DNA from: Blastobasis lacticolella
Taxonomy: Eukaryota > Arthropoda > Insecta > Lepidoptera > Blastobasidae
Assembly (NCBI GenBank): GCA_905147135.1
Contig: LR990049.1
Span: forward strand, 14,029,428 to 14,093,427
DNA length: 64,000 bases
Direction of reading: 5' to 3'
Below are positions 10,901 to 22,500 of this stretch, in pieces; position 1 is the first letter of the stretch; every line of letters begins with the position of its first letter. Under the pieces are notes generated by a model. The model was not told where the DNA came from and made no database searches. It worked only from the letters and a program-made list of their open reading frames with translations. Position numbers and translations under genes: made by a program.

Positions 10901-13107
10901 GTCAGTGCAAGCGTCATGCCTATGCCTTACCCGGTTCATTACAGGCTCACCGGCGATGAGACACAGAGTGAGATTGCTTGTATCGAACTTTTACTCGTGG
11001 TACAGGCAGCTGCAGAGTGACAGTAAATATGTGAGGGTTTATTCTGCAGCTGACTGTACGTTCCCCTCTTTCTTCCCCACTAAAAAAACAATTAAATCGA
11101 TTGATCAGTCAGTAGCGTGCACTTCATAATGGCAAAAAGACACTGCCTACCCTATCATTCTGTACTGATAACAATATTTTATAATTATCTACAAGAATTT
11201 TTCTACGGCGGCATCATACCTACATCAACGAATCAAAATTTAGATGCAGTATTTTTGCTAAGTTAATAAAGCGTTTAATAATTTTTGCCTACCCTGTCTT
11301 AAAACTCTGTGCACGCCCTATATGATATAGGCCTCGTTTTTCCTTCTTATCCATAATTTAAGAGTTATCCAAACCGGTCTCCTCTCCGAAGACCAAAACA
11401 AAACAACAGCAATTTATTTTCTATTACATGAAAATCTCGAAGCAATAACTAGTAAAAATTCAGCGATCTCCAATTGGATACAGCAGTATTGAACGCAGTG
11501 CGTTCACTTAGCCACCCGTGCACTGTAAGAAAGCATAGCAACGCCCCGTTACTTAGCATTTTTTGCGAAATCAGGTGTAACTAACTAAAAATTTTGTAAT
11601 TCCAGGTATTACTGTTAAGAGGAGACCCCAGAAGTGTGGTTGGCTGGGCCGTGTATACGCCGCGGGTAACTTGTGCTACAAAAGATTGAGAGATGTTTCC
11701 CTGTTTTACTATGAGGCCTTTTCGGTAATTGATACCCGAAAAACTACAAGGGTTAAGCTCAATGTGTTTTTGAAGGTTAGTCTTAGTACCTACAATGCCT
11801 TTAGTGATGTTTTATTTCTATGAGGAGATTTCCAATAGGTTTTGTCAGTTGGTTTCAAAAAGCATCAATAGAATGGCGCTCCTACAATTTTGGTTTTTTT
11901 TTTTTAATCTATATGTTTGTGGCTGTGATGTCATGCAGCCATCTAGTACTAAACTTAAAAATAAAATGTTTATTAATATAAACATAACTTTTAAAGGTTA
12001 AACGAAATGTACAAAGAAATATTTATATAAGTAGGCACTTTTTTGCATTTTAATACAAATCTTTCATATTTGTATTACATCCATTCTTGATCCTAGCGTT
12101 TATGAAACGAACTGACTCATTTAAATTGATGTTTGTTTTGTTTGCAATAATTTATTACAACCTCTAACATTGTTAAAAACTATTGATAAATACAATATTA
12201 AGAACCTATTACAAGCGATTTTCAAAAAATTACCAAAATTGTCGGGGCGCCATCTAGTGAGTGGTTAGGAATGCTTTAGATACCTATTAGAAAACTGCTC
12301 ATTGGATCTAATTAAGAGTAATTATTTGTTTAATTTTCTAGTGCATTTCCGTTTCGTACATTTTATTAAAGACCTAAACACGAAGTACGCGTATGTGGTG
12401 TCTGGCAGAATATATTATCCCTATCGTTATTGGCTATCATATTTGCCAAACCAATTGGTAGACCGTAGGCTGTTACTGTGTTTTGGGTATTTCCAACACT
12501 GCGCTTTCCCGCTGTTCAGGTCCTGTAGCGGTCTAGGTTGTCGATAATCGATTCGAAACATTTCAATGAATTAGTAAATAAATATAAAATATAGCATTTG
12601 CTTAACAGATCCTAATAGATGGGCTACATGTTAATTAGTGACTATTGTCTTATAATAATAATCATTATCAATATTAGCTATATCTCTTATAATAAAGGTA
12701 TAATCCCTATGGTCTCCGAAACTGTTGGACAGGGATTGCCTCAAATTTTCGGCTTGAAAAAAGAATCTTCAGATGTGGTAACGGATTGCGTGATCCGATT
12801 CGCCGAACACGATCCTATGAAATGACCCGTGCGAAGCAGAAAGGGGTCGCTAGTCACTTACAAACATTATTTATTTTACCAGGTTCATGCTGGCGTTGAG
12901 TGCAAGATAATGTGCGCGCGTCTGCAGCTGCCTAACCGCCTGGCCAATCCCGTGATCCGCGGTGTCGGAGGCTACAATATATCACTCGAGTTCGGCAGTG
13001 AATGGTTCCCAAAAGATTACACTTACTCTCTATCTCTTGTCGCTAGAAACTCTACTGCAGAAGAATTTGTGTCCTGGCTTCCTGAACGTACCCCAGGCTA
13101 TTGGTAG
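4918..13107 (+). CDS. Serine protease homologue B with C-terminal extension (catalytically dead)
   Basis: Supported exons: 4918-5049, 6461-6604, 7069-7124, 8107-8196, 8285-8385, 9078-9182, 10784-10967, 11606-11775 and 12883-13107 (stop TAG). Phases agree at every junction from the second of these on. In order they give the activation-like start (KITKG...IPWLGFVQY), a clip-protease-like segment (DYIQDETEC...IPITDVVPHPEYS), the position of catalytic Asp (NSLAVVKL instead of NDIALLKL), a PICMP motif, the position of catalytic Ser (CGVRPGSPI instead of GDSGGPL), and the final strand and helix (PPIYIDVFPYVNWI). An exon near 6203-6300 should carry the His region but is frameshifted as read. At least Asp and Ser of the triad are lost, so this is a pseudoprotease. 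Two more exons encode the extension shared with gene A. No signal-peptide exon was found, so the 5' end is incomplete. Confidence 0.75.
5068..5880 (-). mobile_element. LINE fragment, 3' end
   Basis: Read on the minus strand, this is the end of a non-LTR retrotransposon. Its frames are broken, and it carries a tail motif (THPHYVDSLLVTTRRF, then a WNELP-like stretch) and an A-rich 3' end near 5070. The same tail appears in the LINE at 27440-28905. It sits in the first intron of gene B, about 20 nt past the donor site, in the opposite direction to the gene. Confidence 0.7.
6203..6307 (+). other. Candidate His-region exon of gene B, frameshifted as read
   Basis: After an acceptor AG at 6201-6202 the phase-1 frame reads EFGETFSVPHVS. 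One base later, another frame reads CAASVLADPYSW...PC, which fits the CGGSLI....W.LTAAHC region of a trypsin fold with Pro in place of the catalytic His. The two halves are in different frames, and no donor joins cleanly to the exon at 6461. It could be a one-base indel, an assembly error or a chance likeness. Confidence 0.35.
6664..7029 (+). repeat. tRNA-headed SINE with target-site duplication
   Basis: The full element has a tRNA-like head (B box GGGTTCGAATGCC), a shared body and a 3' end at GCCAAGATGATTA plus T-run. A 14-bp direct repeat, TATAGGAATACTCT, flanks it at 6650-6663 and 7030-7043, as left by L1-type retrotransposition. It lies in an intron of gene B. Confidence 0.85.
7724..7935 (+). 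repeat. Dispersed repeat fragments in a gene B intron
   Basis: The first part (GTGAGGACTAATATTAAATG and flanks) belongs to the family also seen at 19855-20050, 26528-26645, 46000-46165 and, inverted, 52985-53215. The second part (a TACCCAGGCG... stretch) resembles a lepidopteran LINE 3' end. No coding content was seen. Confidence 0.5.
8640..8960. repeat. Diverged dispersed repeat, copy 1
   Basis: It is similar along its length to 24555-24795. Shared blocks include TTCT.CTACTAATTTA, GGCAATATCTT-like and AATCGTAATGGA-like sequence in the same order. This copy lies in an intron of gene B. No open frame was found. Confidence 0.55.
10264..10545 (+). repeat. SINE, second family
   Basis: The tRNA-like head has an A box (GACCTGAGTGGTTCAGTGG) and a near-perfect B box with pairing arms (CCCGGGTTCGATTCCCGG). 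The body ends TTTGGGGCTAGATGGC and a TTTA microsatellite at about 10525-10541. Minus-strand copies lie at 29285-29430 and 60640-60806. It lies in the intron before the exon at 10784. Confidence 0.75.
11820..12302. mobile_element. MITE, copy 2
   Basis: Same family as 3266-3682: it starts ATGAGGAGATTTCC, ends GAAAACTGCTCAT, and shares long internal blocks such as AAAATAAAATGTTTATTAAT. It lies in the last intron of gene B. It is longer than copy 1 because of extra internal sequence around 12040-12130. Confidence 0.75.
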
Positions 13108-14317
13108 ACGGTTGGAACCTGTGTCATTTGTGATGTCGCGTTTAACATGTTTATTATATAAGTTATATAAAATTCTATGTTATATATAGCGTTCCTTGTT
13201 TATTCAATTTTCCCCATACATTTTGTGCCATAAAATTACGTGCATTGTTTATGCCGGTTCGACTTTAAGTATGGGGTCTTTATTTATTATCAAAAGCGTT
13301 CGAACTATTTAGCTAATCATTATGCATTATTATTACAGGTCAGTTACCTAAAGCTGGCACGTATAATACATTCACATATTACGCTATGTACAGTATTTTA
13401 CAAACTTTCTTTTTAAATATACTAATAAATGCATATTACAATTCCCATGATGAGCTGGATAGGTGTGCGGCCTACTAACTGGAGAAATTAACTCATAGAG
13501 ACATCTCAGCGGCGGCTGAAATCCAATACCTAAGTTGTTGCACATCACGGGGAGGATACATGTTGAGGGATAACAAGAACATGTCGAACTTTGACTTAAA
13601 ACTTGACTTGCCCAGAATAAAATAAAAATAACTAATTTTACGGAATAAATCATCGTAAAGTATTGATAAAACGGAGTTTTGCGTCAAACTTTCTACGCGG
13701 TAGATGACTATTTATCGGAGTAGTTCGACATTATATTGATTATTTTTTGTAAGTTTAATATTAACATTCTGACATGCAATACTATGTAACTGAATTACCA
13801 ATCGACATACAACAATTTGTAAGTAGGTAATATTAAATATTAATTAACCGAGGAGATGTTATTAATTTTATGTATTTGGGTAATCCGATGAATTAATTAA
13901 CGTGAATATTAATGTAATACAATTAAATATGGTTCAGTTCTGTAAACGTACTAGGTTTAGTTAACTGATATGGTATGTAATACTTACTTTTATATATACG
14001 TTACTGTTTCTGCAGAGCGATGAAGAATGCAAATAAAAGGAAAGACATTGTCCCGAGCGTTTTCTTCTATAATTCCATCTACATTTTCGTAGGTGCTCAA
14101 TAGACTACATTATAATAATAAATAATAGTAAATCAATCTTTATTAACAATGAAAAACATTCTATTTTTACTACACGTGATAATCATCAGAGGATTCTGTC
14201 ATCAATCATCACAGAGTGATGTATGTAAATTATAGAATGTTTTACAATAAATATAAACACCTCTTTCCATTTTTCGTAATTATACGACTTAATTTAATTA
14301 GGTCATACGCTTTTCAA
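13108..14317. other. Convergent intergenic region between gene B and the proline-rich gene
   Basis: The sequence is very AT-rich, and no exon or repeat family was recognised. It should hold the 3' ends of both genes. For gene B no canonical AATAAA was seen soon after the stop; variants such as ATATAAA near 13160 may serve. Confidence 0.45.
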
Positions 14318-14323
14318 TTTATT
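14318..14323 (-). terminator. Candidate poly(A) signal of the proline-rich gene
   Basis: AATAAA on the minus strand about 235 nt after the stop. Another AATAAA overlaps the stop codon itself (near 14553-14558) and would leave almost no 3' UTR, so this downstream one seems likelier. Confidence 0.45.
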
Positions 14324-14555
14324 AATTTTACAACCTTCATCTATTTTGTAAATTGTACTATTTTTTAAGTCAATGATACATTGTTTCTCAATATTATAAT
14401 ATAAAAATTAAAATATGAATACATATTTAAAAAAGTTGAAATACAAAGAAATTCTTGCAATTCCTGACAATTTGCATCTGCCATACGATATAATTTGATA
14501 CTTTTAAAATGTTATAATCACAGTACACGGTACGTAACGTACATTGGGTGTTTCT

Positions 14556-17500
14556 TTATTTTTTTGCTGATTCTATGGATACAGTATCTTCGTCGTTAAT
14601 GCCTTGATCATCGTTGGCCGCTCCTGGGAACGATGCAGGAGGAGCGGTAGGATTTTGAGGCTGAGAAGGCGGAAACTGGGGAAAACCAGGTGCTTGTGGA
14701 GGCTGAGGGAATTGTGGAAACGATGGAGGATTAGAACCTTGAGGAAATTGAGGGAATGAAGGCGGCTCGGATCCTTGTGGGAACTGGGGGAAAGAAGGCG
14801 GGTTGGATCCTTGGGGGAATTGAGGGAAGGAAGGCGGGTTGGATCCTTGGGGGAATTGAGGGAAGGAAGGCGGGTTGGATCCTTGGGGGAATTCGGGTAA
14901 AGAAGGAGGGTTAGAGATTGGGAATTGCGGGAATGAAGGGGGGTTAGATCCTTGGGGGAATTGAGGAAAAGAAGGCGTGTCGCCTTGTGGAAATTGGGGT
15001 AAAGAAGGAGGGTTAGAGATTGGGAATTGAGGAGATGAAGGGGGGTTAGATCCCTGTGGGAATTGAGGAAAAGAAGGCGAGTCTCCTTGTGGGAATTGAG
15101 GAAAAGAAGGCAAGTCGCCTTGTGGAAATTGGGGTACAGAAGGTGAGTCAGGACCTTGTGGAAATTGAGGAAAAGAGGGGTCCGAGTCTTGAGGGAATGA
15201 GGGTGATTGAGGGGTAGAAGGCGACTGTGGGAAAGTCGGAGGTTGTGGAGAAGGTGACTGTGGGAATGAGGGCAACTGAGGGTTAGATGGGGACTCAGGA
15301 AATTCAGATTGAGGCGGGAATGACGGGAATGTTGGCGGCCTGAAAGGAGACTGTGGGATTGAAGGTACTCCAGTCTCCTGCGGGAACTGAGGATAAGATG
15401 GCGTGTCTTGTGGGATTTGGGGGTCATTAGATGATCCTGGTCCCTCAGGAATTTGTGGGAAAGAGGGTGTTGGTCCCGGTGCATTTCCCGGGTTTGATTC
15501 TGGGATGTTGGGAATGGAGCTCGATGGTGGTCGCGATGTAGGTGGCTGAGGCTGCTGGAAATCAGCACCAGGCCTTTGTGGATTTTCTTGTGACGGGAAC
15601 TCCGCTGAGTCGACGACGGACGTGTCAGCGTCATCTCCAGGGTGAGGCTGCGATGCTCCAGGAGCATCTTGGAGTGGTGGGGTCGGTTGCTGAGGAATTA
15701 TTGGGGAAATAGGAGCCCCGGGAGATACAGGAGCTATGGGTGATATGGGAGCCACCGGTGATATAGGAGCCACTGGGGAAATTGGTGACACTGATGGATA
15801 GAATATCGTGCCGGGAGGGAAATACGATCCACTAGAGACTGGGAAGTACTCCGGTTGGGAAGGTGCAAATGGGTGTAGGTGCGAGATCTGATAAGCGAAC
15901 TGTGGTCGAAGCCCATATTGATAAGAGAATGGTATCTGTAACAAAAAACATAACAGATTTGAAATTGGAAATGAAATGCACATACAAGTAGTATGGCACA
16001 TATACATTACATTATAGGTACGTATTTTAATGAAACGTTAACTCATAAGTTAAACCATTCATATTTTTGTGAATTATAAAAGAAAGCTAGGCTGAAGCCG
16101 CTGGAGTGCTGCGTTTCGGTCGTTCTTTATTATTGTACTACTATTGTAATTACAAGCAACGCTTGAGTTCCGAAATGCAGCGCCTCATGCGTATGTCATA
16201 AATTAAGATCCCGAAGCGAAACACCCCTATGACAAACCCAAACACACGAAGTCATCAAAATGTTTCGTATAAAGACAGTATTCTGCGATTTTAGATACGG
16301 AACTATCTCAGGGCATATTTATCGTCCTTGGCCGTTAGTTTTCATAATGACGTAGGTAGTCCGCTTGTTTGTTTGTTGTTTCCTTTAAGTACTTACTTAA
16401 ATTCATTTATTTTACTATAGAACTCAATATAATTACTAGATACATGAAAGAAAAAGCTGTGAAGATACAGTATCAAAATACATTGATAAACGTGAGGCGC
16501 CGCACCGCTACGTACAAATGACACTTACTTCCAGAAAAGTATGATGGCACCCTTTGTTGCTACACTATAAATAATGGAAGCTTCATATTATTCCCGTGAT
16601 GACACACATCAAATTGAAATTCCTTAACAGTGCATATAGTCAAAGCTTGGCAGGCAGGTTGAACATAACGTAGTTGACAGCTGCTACTGCTGGACCTTCC
16701 CCAATGAGATCCTTTCGCACATGGCTGGATGGTGTCTTATACACGCTTGCCGAACCTATGCCCAGCTAGTTGATGTAAATAAGTAAAATGAATACTCACA
16801 GCGTTTATGTATTGCGTAGTAGAGTATGCTACGGTTCTGGTCTGCGGTTGCAGCACAGTCTTCAGAAGGGGCGAGGAGAGGCCCACCAGGCCGCCGGCAG
16901 CCGCGGCCGCCCAGCACACCGCAAGGAACACTGAGCACTGTCCACAAAATTCCACCTTTATACGTACTTACAGGACAAGATGTTCATAATCGTATGCTAC
17001 TAGTCTACTTCCGAGTCTAGGCCTCCCCAATGAGCGTCAATTCCGCTGTCCTCGGCGGGCATCCATCCGCAGCCATTCATGGACTTGCCGGAGGGCGTCC
17101 TAAACTACACTCTAATAACTTAGTACTTACTTACTACGACACTACTTACTTAGTCACCTTGTGTAGGGGTAAACTATTGCGCTTGTGCGAAAAGTTATTT
17201 AAGTTTTCGAACAACATGACCTCGATGAGAAATTATAGCCAGTGGTGTACCTAACTATACTATGCTATTAAATAAACTTGATCGAAGAATTAAATTAATT
17301 GTAAAGTTGACATGATGAGGAGGAAGTGAATAAAAAGAAGGAAGCCTTTCCATGGTAATTGAAAATTTGGGCATTACTTAGTACCTATTCTGTGACTTTT
17401 CTAGATATTTATAGAATATTGCATTTTGTAATTAGTGCTGTCGATGAGGCACAAAATATTTTTAGAGGTATTTTTGGAGGCGGTACAAGTAATGCAACAT

Positions 17501-18689
17501 CAAGTTTACCTTACCTTTACCACACCATACCTAATAACATGCTATTACTGGTAGTAAAACATATTAAAGGATACACTACATTAGGAATGCAAAACGACAT
17601 CCACCGGTACCAAGCATGTTAGCGGCATTTTAATTTACTTTATTTGGAAAACTAACAGCTTGCTCAAACTTAAATAAATAACTAATTTATTATCTAATAG
17701 CCCAATGACATGTTTTTATATTTTACTGCCTATAGTAGACTAAGTTGAAACATCGTCTATTGTAAAAAATCCGGCCAAGACGTGTCAGACTACGTCCAGT
17801 GCCTAGTATACATGCTTAAAAGAGAGCTTTTGATACCATAAACACATTACAAAGTTACAAATGTACCTATGACCTTTACAAATTGTATGAAATATTTGCT
17901 GATCCAACTACACTTTACAAGTTGGTTGACTTTTTTGTGATTGAACTACAAATTTACAATTTTCGGATTTTCCCTTTACTTATGCATTTATTTGTGGCAT
18001 TGCTTCTCGTCAAATTTTATGATTAGCTTAATGAGAAGTATCCTATAGGTTTCAATTCCCTTACGAGCGTCAAATATGCAGCATAAACGGAACATAAATG
18101 GCCTTTATATTCTCTTAATTGCGTTGACTTAGAAGTTTAATTTTTTCATTGCTCCAAGGGATTGCAGATCAGAATATTTGATATTAATTTTAGCTTGAGG
18201 CCATGCGCTCCTGAGAAAAAAGGTCTTGACAGACGGACGAACAACAAAGTGATCCTATAAGGGTCTGTTTTTCCTTTTGAGGTACAGAATCCAAAAAATA
18301 CAGTAGGTACTTAAAATCACATTGGCTACTGTAGGAACAGAACACAATTGTCCCAGACTTTTAGACACAATTAGAGACTGGGCTTATACACATGGACCAC
18401 TTCGCTACGTTTGTTTGAAAGTTTCAAACCGCTAAATAGACAGCAAATAATGCTTTTCTGTTAAAAACATCATAAACGTCGAGTAACTTCTTACTAAATC
18501 AAATATACAGACCAAGAGTAATTGAAATTAGAATACTTATTGCACTACACTACACCATGAGCTAATTGAGAGCTAAACACGATCACTTCACTCTATATAT
18601 CACTCGTATCTAAATCACTTGTTGATACGCAGATTTGTTCTCCACAATCCGGTATGAGGCAAGGCTAGGGACCGCGATCATACCTTCAT
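14556..18689 (-). CDS. Secreted Pro/Phe/Gln/Ser-rich repeat protein
   Basis: Three minus-strand coding exons, all joined in phase 0: 18689-18684 (ATG AAG only, donor GTATGA), 16955-16800 and 15935-14556 (stop TAA). The product is about 513 residues. Residues 1 to about 25 form a signal peptide (MKVEFCGQCSVFLAVCW, then Ala/Gly). The next part is Tyr-rich (TVAYSTTQYINA, YQYGLRPQFAYQ), followed by SPISPVAP repeats, an acidic patch and a long PQFPQ-type tandem repeat. A short tail (DDQGINDEDTVSIESAKK) ends the protein. No enzyme domain is visible. Low-complexity secreted proteins with a tiny first coding exon are common among insect cuticle, eggshell and silk-associated proteins, so a structural extracellular role is inferred. 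No named family was recognised. Confidence 0.8.
14700..15190 (-). repeat. 36-nt coding tandem repeat (consensus FPQFPQGSNPPS)
   Basis: Twelve-residue units are repeated about a dozen times in the last exon of the proline-rich gene. Variants replace SNPPS with DTPS, DSPS or DLPS, or shorten the unit to PQFPISNPPSL. The most homogeneous copies are at about 14790-14900, where successive 36-nt units are nearly identical, which suggests recent unequal exchange. The copy number probably varies between individuals. Confidence 0.85.
16956..18683. other. First intron of the proline-rich gene
   Basis: No coding exon was found. A piece at about 17030-17110, with stretches such as GTCCTCGGCGGGCATCCATC, looks like a decayed retroelement end. 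The rest is AT-rich with no recognised element. Confidence 0.5.
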
Positions 18690-18745
18690 TGCGCAGACGC
18701 CGACCACACGAATCACAATATGCGCGGGCCAAACTTCGCCACACA

Positions 18746-18753
18746 CTTTTATA
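18746..18753 (-). promoter_or_regulatory. TATA box of the proline-rich gene
   Basis: TATAAAAG on the minus strand, about 57 nt upstream of the ATG at 18689. This predicts transcription starting near 18720 and a 5' UTR of about 30-35 nt. The surrounding sequence is GC-richer than its neighbours. Confidence 0.6.
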
Positions 18754-19479
18754 CTCGACTACGCCGCCCACAGACGACAGAAGAAAGCAACTAGAAGCGG
18801 CTCCCGAAGCACTATTTGTATGCACGCGAGCAATGCGTTCGCTTACACAACAAGATGCATCCAAAACGCTGGTCTTAAATACAAAAAGCGACAAATCTCG
18901 CTGCGACCCGTACCGGTAACGTGTTCTTTATGTATATTGTTAGCATTTTATAGACCCACTTATCTTATAAGTCGATTATAAATTTACAATTCTGATTCGT
19001 TAACGACTCGCCGGCCAGTTGACTTTTATTTGTTAGATTCACGGCTCGTGTGTTTGGGTTGTGTCGAATTTTTTGGGTCGAAGCTCTGGATTAAGATCCT
19101 AAACAGGTTTTACGGGTCTTCAAATTAATTCCGAAATGACAATCAATTGTGTTTGAATGTGATTGCAATTCTGATTAATAATTTCTCTCCTATTAGGCTT
19201 ATTTGCAGATTGTCTAAAATTTTCGTCAAAGTCTGTCCAGCCTTTTCGGTGTCCATAGGGAACATCTAAACCAAAATTTCTAATATAAAAATATGTACCT
19301 ACTTGCTATAGGTAATACCTGCTTACGTTATACCTACAATATTGGTTATTGGTGATTTGCGTTATGTGGAGGAAGCTCAAATCCTACAGGGAAGATAGAT
19401 GACTGATGCCAGTAAAACTACATTATGTATTATCTGTACCATTAATGAAAATAATATAACAACCATGTATTTAGAATCA

Positions 19480-19485
19480 TTTATT
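19480..19485 (-). terminator. Poly(A) signal of the small secreted protein gene
   Basis: AATAAA on the minus strand about 72 nt after the TAA stop at 19557. Confidence 0.55.
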
Positions 19486-19556
19486 TCCTATAACAGGCAA
19501 TAAAATTAGGTATTTACAATGCAAAAAAGGCGAAAAAAGAACATAAACATTAAACA

Positions 19557-22500
19557 TTAAAAAAGGTCCACACCGCTACCCCCGGAGTTGTTCCCTGAGA
19601 GTTGTCGACGGTTTATGGGTAAGTAATGTACTACATCCATTTTCATAATTTTGTTATTAAATATGCGTATCATGTCTTCTACTGGCGGCGAAAGGAGCTG
19701 CTCGTCACCGGGTCCGCCCCGGACCACCATCTTTCCAATGTCTAAAAAAACCTTTGTTATCAAAACGAGTAATTCCTTCCTGTTTATATTTTTGACAGGT
19801 TTTTGCTTCATGGGCCACTGGAATAAACAACATTATTTTAATTTTACATATGTACGTTATGCTACTTAATGACAAGCTAGCTGACTGCCCACCTGATGGT
19901 AAGTGATAACTGTCGCCCATAACATCTACGATTCTTACATTTAGGTTACAGGTGACAAAAATGCAAAACCACAGTTGCGTTGCGACTGTGAGGACTAAGA
20001 TGAAATGCCTCATGCCTGTAATTTCTGAGATCGTGGCTTCTAGCATTGGTAGCCTCTGCCACCTATGGGATACCTCGTCGCTTGAACCATGTTAGATGCA
20101 TCTCTATATTATTCCCTACAGGTATAATCCAGCCTAACAGAGTGCGAGAAAGCGGAGGTGTTAGGAGTATCCCCTCAACAATGGTCATGACAATAACTGT
20201 CATCTGTCTGTGACGCAGACCCAGCTAGGATCTGCGATAACCATTCCGCCTGTCCAGCGTGGAGATTATGACAAAATGCATAACTAATGTGGCGGTTGAA
20301 GTCCGATGTTCGCATCGACATTGAGATGTCCAAAAATGTCGATGCAATTGCGTAACGCTGCAACTGATTAAATCAATGTGGATGAAACACAGCATTTTAA
20401 AAACATTTTCTTTTGAAAAATACCAGATTACCCGAAACATGTAATACTCCTACATAATACATTTTTCCGTTTTCTTAACGTTTATAGCAGGAATCACCTG
20501 CGGTATTCACTTGCGCGCAGGTGGGATATCTATAAACATTCAACTATCCCGCTTGACTATATTATTTTTCCGGGATAAAAAGTAGTATCTGGTTCATCTT
20601 GGTGAAAGAATTTTCCAAATCGGCTTAGTAGTTTCGGAGAAAACCCCCAACAAACAAAGTTACAAACATTTAAACTTTCTCTTTATAATTACTAGTACAG
20701 AACTACAGACAAGAATAGGTTGGAACATGAAGAATTATAACTTAATAGTTACAATTTGTTAAGTACCTGATGTTAATGTTTTCATAATTAATCAACTTTG
20801 CCCAACATTCTATTGTGTTGAGATTGTTTATTTTATGATTAAGGCCTTCGCAGTCACCTTATCGTAGGTACGGATATTTGGAGTCTCTTAAACAGGTTAA
20901 ATGGGTATTTCTACTTCATCTACATTCACATGAGTGGGTAAATGCAAGGACTTTACTTGTGACTGAAAGTTTTATTAGGGTAAATCATAAAAACAAATGT
21001 AAGTGCCTCTTCAATATTCGGTGGTAGTTTAGTTAATGTATTTGGCGTCATGTGCTTTGTCTATAGGTATGTTGTGTACATGTTATGGGAAACTTGAGAA
21101 ATTCGGTCACTATGAACAATTACGGTCTGTATACAAAACGCTTGTATCAAGTGGGCAATGGTAAAAAAAATCACTTTTCCCGGTCATTAACCCGCCTCCA
21201 AGTCTGAGGAAAAAAGGATGTCACCGACAAAATCCACGCTAGATTTTAAGACCTATTAATATACCCATCAAAAATGTCTAGAGATCAAGTACAATTTTTC
21301 CAATTACTGCTGATACCTGATGGCTCAGCCAGCCAGGGTCCGCTCTCCTCCTAGGAAAGCGCTTTCAAAACTAAAAACTACTTCCTACCAGAATCCTTAA
21401 TTAACACTTTGTGGTGTACTGTCTTTTTACGTGCGGCGACTGCGATGGCCCCAGAGCGTGCTAATAGTAATAATATAATCCCCAGTATAAGTTATCCCCC
21501 TACGGCCATGTACCAATGATTTTTTTCTGAGTTGTGCACGTTAGTTGAATTCTAACCGATGCTCTTACGGTGATAACCATCGTGATAAAACCTGCAAATT
21601 TAGGCAACTGAATTTGTACCCATGACCCTATGATAATCTGGTCAGGTTCTCCTAGTAGCAGGGTCATGGACGTCAGATGGTAGTCGCTCCACTGTAATTA
21701 CCTGATCGCCAAATCCTGGATCATGGTCAAGGCGGACCCCGGGCCCTCATGCTCGAGAGCACAACTGGGACATTAACGCCAAGATGATGATGATGAATCA
21801 CCAGTATAAGTTATCCAATCATTAAATATTGAAGAAGGCTGATCTCCAGCAGTGTACCGTTACGAGCCGTTATTTGTGTTATTTGGATAAGAAATGTAAC
21901 TTGTTCAATGTAAGTATTATGAGTATTGTGATTTCAAACAAATAATGTCTATGTCTATGTTAATTACTTACAATAAAATTAACATATGAGATTATTATTA
22001 TTAGTTAGCGCTTGATAAATTCAATACATAACAATATCAGTTCAATTTTTGAAAGTAATCCATAAATATTATAAAATGTCCAAACTGACTTGTCCTATTT
22101 GGATAATGTGCAGTAGTATGCGATGAAATTAACATTCTATGTATTTCTTGTATAATTCAAGACATTTATACACAATATACGTAGCGTGATTGATACGGCA
22201 AGTCGTGATTTTGGGCATTGTTTGTTCACCAAATAAGACAAGTCAGAATAAACACATAAGTATACTATAGTGGGTACATTCAAAGTGTACCAAGAACAAA
22301 AGATAGCCTCTACAACGTATTTTTTTACGAATTCGCTACGGTACACTAGCCTACTCTATCCCACTAACCAAATAATTTGAGAAGTTTCTCACATTTTAAA
22401 ATCACATCACTACCTATGCTTAAACAAAATAGTAATAGCTGGCCAATTTTTATAATATTCTAAGTAACCAATTGTAAGCCAGTGTTCTAAAAGTAGTATA

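Noticed and set aside
14573..15667. 364-codon second minus-strand frame rich in Leu, His and Ser
   Set aside because: It is the shifted frame of the proline-rich repeat; a 36-nt period keeps other frames open as well.
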